Positions 63,878 to 64,000 of a stretch of DNA of 64,000 bases are shown here, piece by piece. Below the pieces are notes generated by a model. It saw nothing but the letters and a program-made list of their open reading frames with translations. It did not search any database and was not told the DNA's origin. Source of the stretch: Pseudopedobacter sp965218985 (GTDB taxonomy: Bacteria; Bacteroidota; Bacteroidia; Sphingobacteriales; Sphingobacteriaceae); NCBI GenBank assembly GCA_965218985.1, contig CBDCMP010000006.1, positions 248,001-312,000 on the forward strand. The letters run 5' to 3'. Positions within the stretch are counted from its first letter, which is position 1. Every line of letters begins with the position of its first letter. A program made the position numbers and the translations under genes.

Positions 63878-64000
63878 TGTTAACGCTATTTTATAAATCG
63901 AATTTTTTTATGAATGTTTTTACGCATCGTTATGCTGACGGCAGGAAGCATCTTACCAATAAGTTTAGGAGGATTGCAAATCCTTAATTATTATTTAATT

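Overview
The window comes from a Bacteroidota chromosome, most likely a Sphingobacteriaceae member close to Pedobacter. The basis is a SusC/SusD pair, a type IX secretion C-terminal domain, lineage-typical families (DUF3822, DUF4296, DUF5722, YkuK-like), a moderately AT-rich composition and promoter elements of the Bacteroidota form TAnnTTTG. No genus can be fixed without a database search.

Region 1 (1 to about 31,055, all genes on the + strand) is one large polysaccharide-utilisation locus. In order it holds the 3' part of a double-CBM3 protein with a secretion tail, a GH2 hydrolase, SusC, SusD, a wrecked GH43 gene, a GH78 rhamnosidase, a wrecked hydrolase gene, a GH106 rhamnosidase, a 1,295-residue protein joining a DUF5722 module to a GH99-like module and a CBM9-like module, a short rhamnosidase, a GntR remnant, a second full GH78, a frameshifted exported protein of unknown family, and a GH3 beta-glucosidase with a PA14 insert. 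Four rhamnosidase-type enzymes point to a rhamnose-rich glycan such as a pectin rhamnogalacturonan or a bacterial rhamnose-containing exopolysaccharide (inference). SusC/SusD would import oligosaccharides and the exported hydrolases would trim them. No regulator of the locus lies in the window, and three catalytic genes carry frameshifts, so the locus looks partly decayed.

Region 2 (31,056 to 38,200) is a boundary zone. It has a long gene-free stretch with several hairpins and a strong terminator (possible small RNA), a CorA transporter, a YhcC-type radical SAM gene with a TTG start, an IS982-family insertion sequence placed inside a 21-bp repeat array, an SRPBCC gene, an ammonium transporter and a YkuK-like gene.

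Region 3 (38,200 to 60,960) is housekeeping: peroxiredoxin, cold-shock protein, methyltransferase, aspartate kinase, a lipoprotein, acetyltransferase, YggS, MutS2, a 3-oxoacid CoA-transferase pair, an SDR remnant, the thrS-infC-rpmI-rplT translation cluster (infC with a probable AUU start), ClpB, PyrE and a NUDIX hydrolase whose start codons overlap on opposite strands, CoaD, RsmD, a DUF3822 protein, a RecD-like helicase and a CHASE3-only membrane protein.

Region 4 (60,960 to 64,000) is repeat-rich. It has a second copy of a roughly 110-130 bp dispersed element also found at 37.9 kb, several inverted repeats, a PRC-barrel gene next to a single-TM protein gene, a regular 21-bp tandem array of about 15 units, and a HicAB toxin-antitoxin pair in which the toxin reading frame has lost its start.
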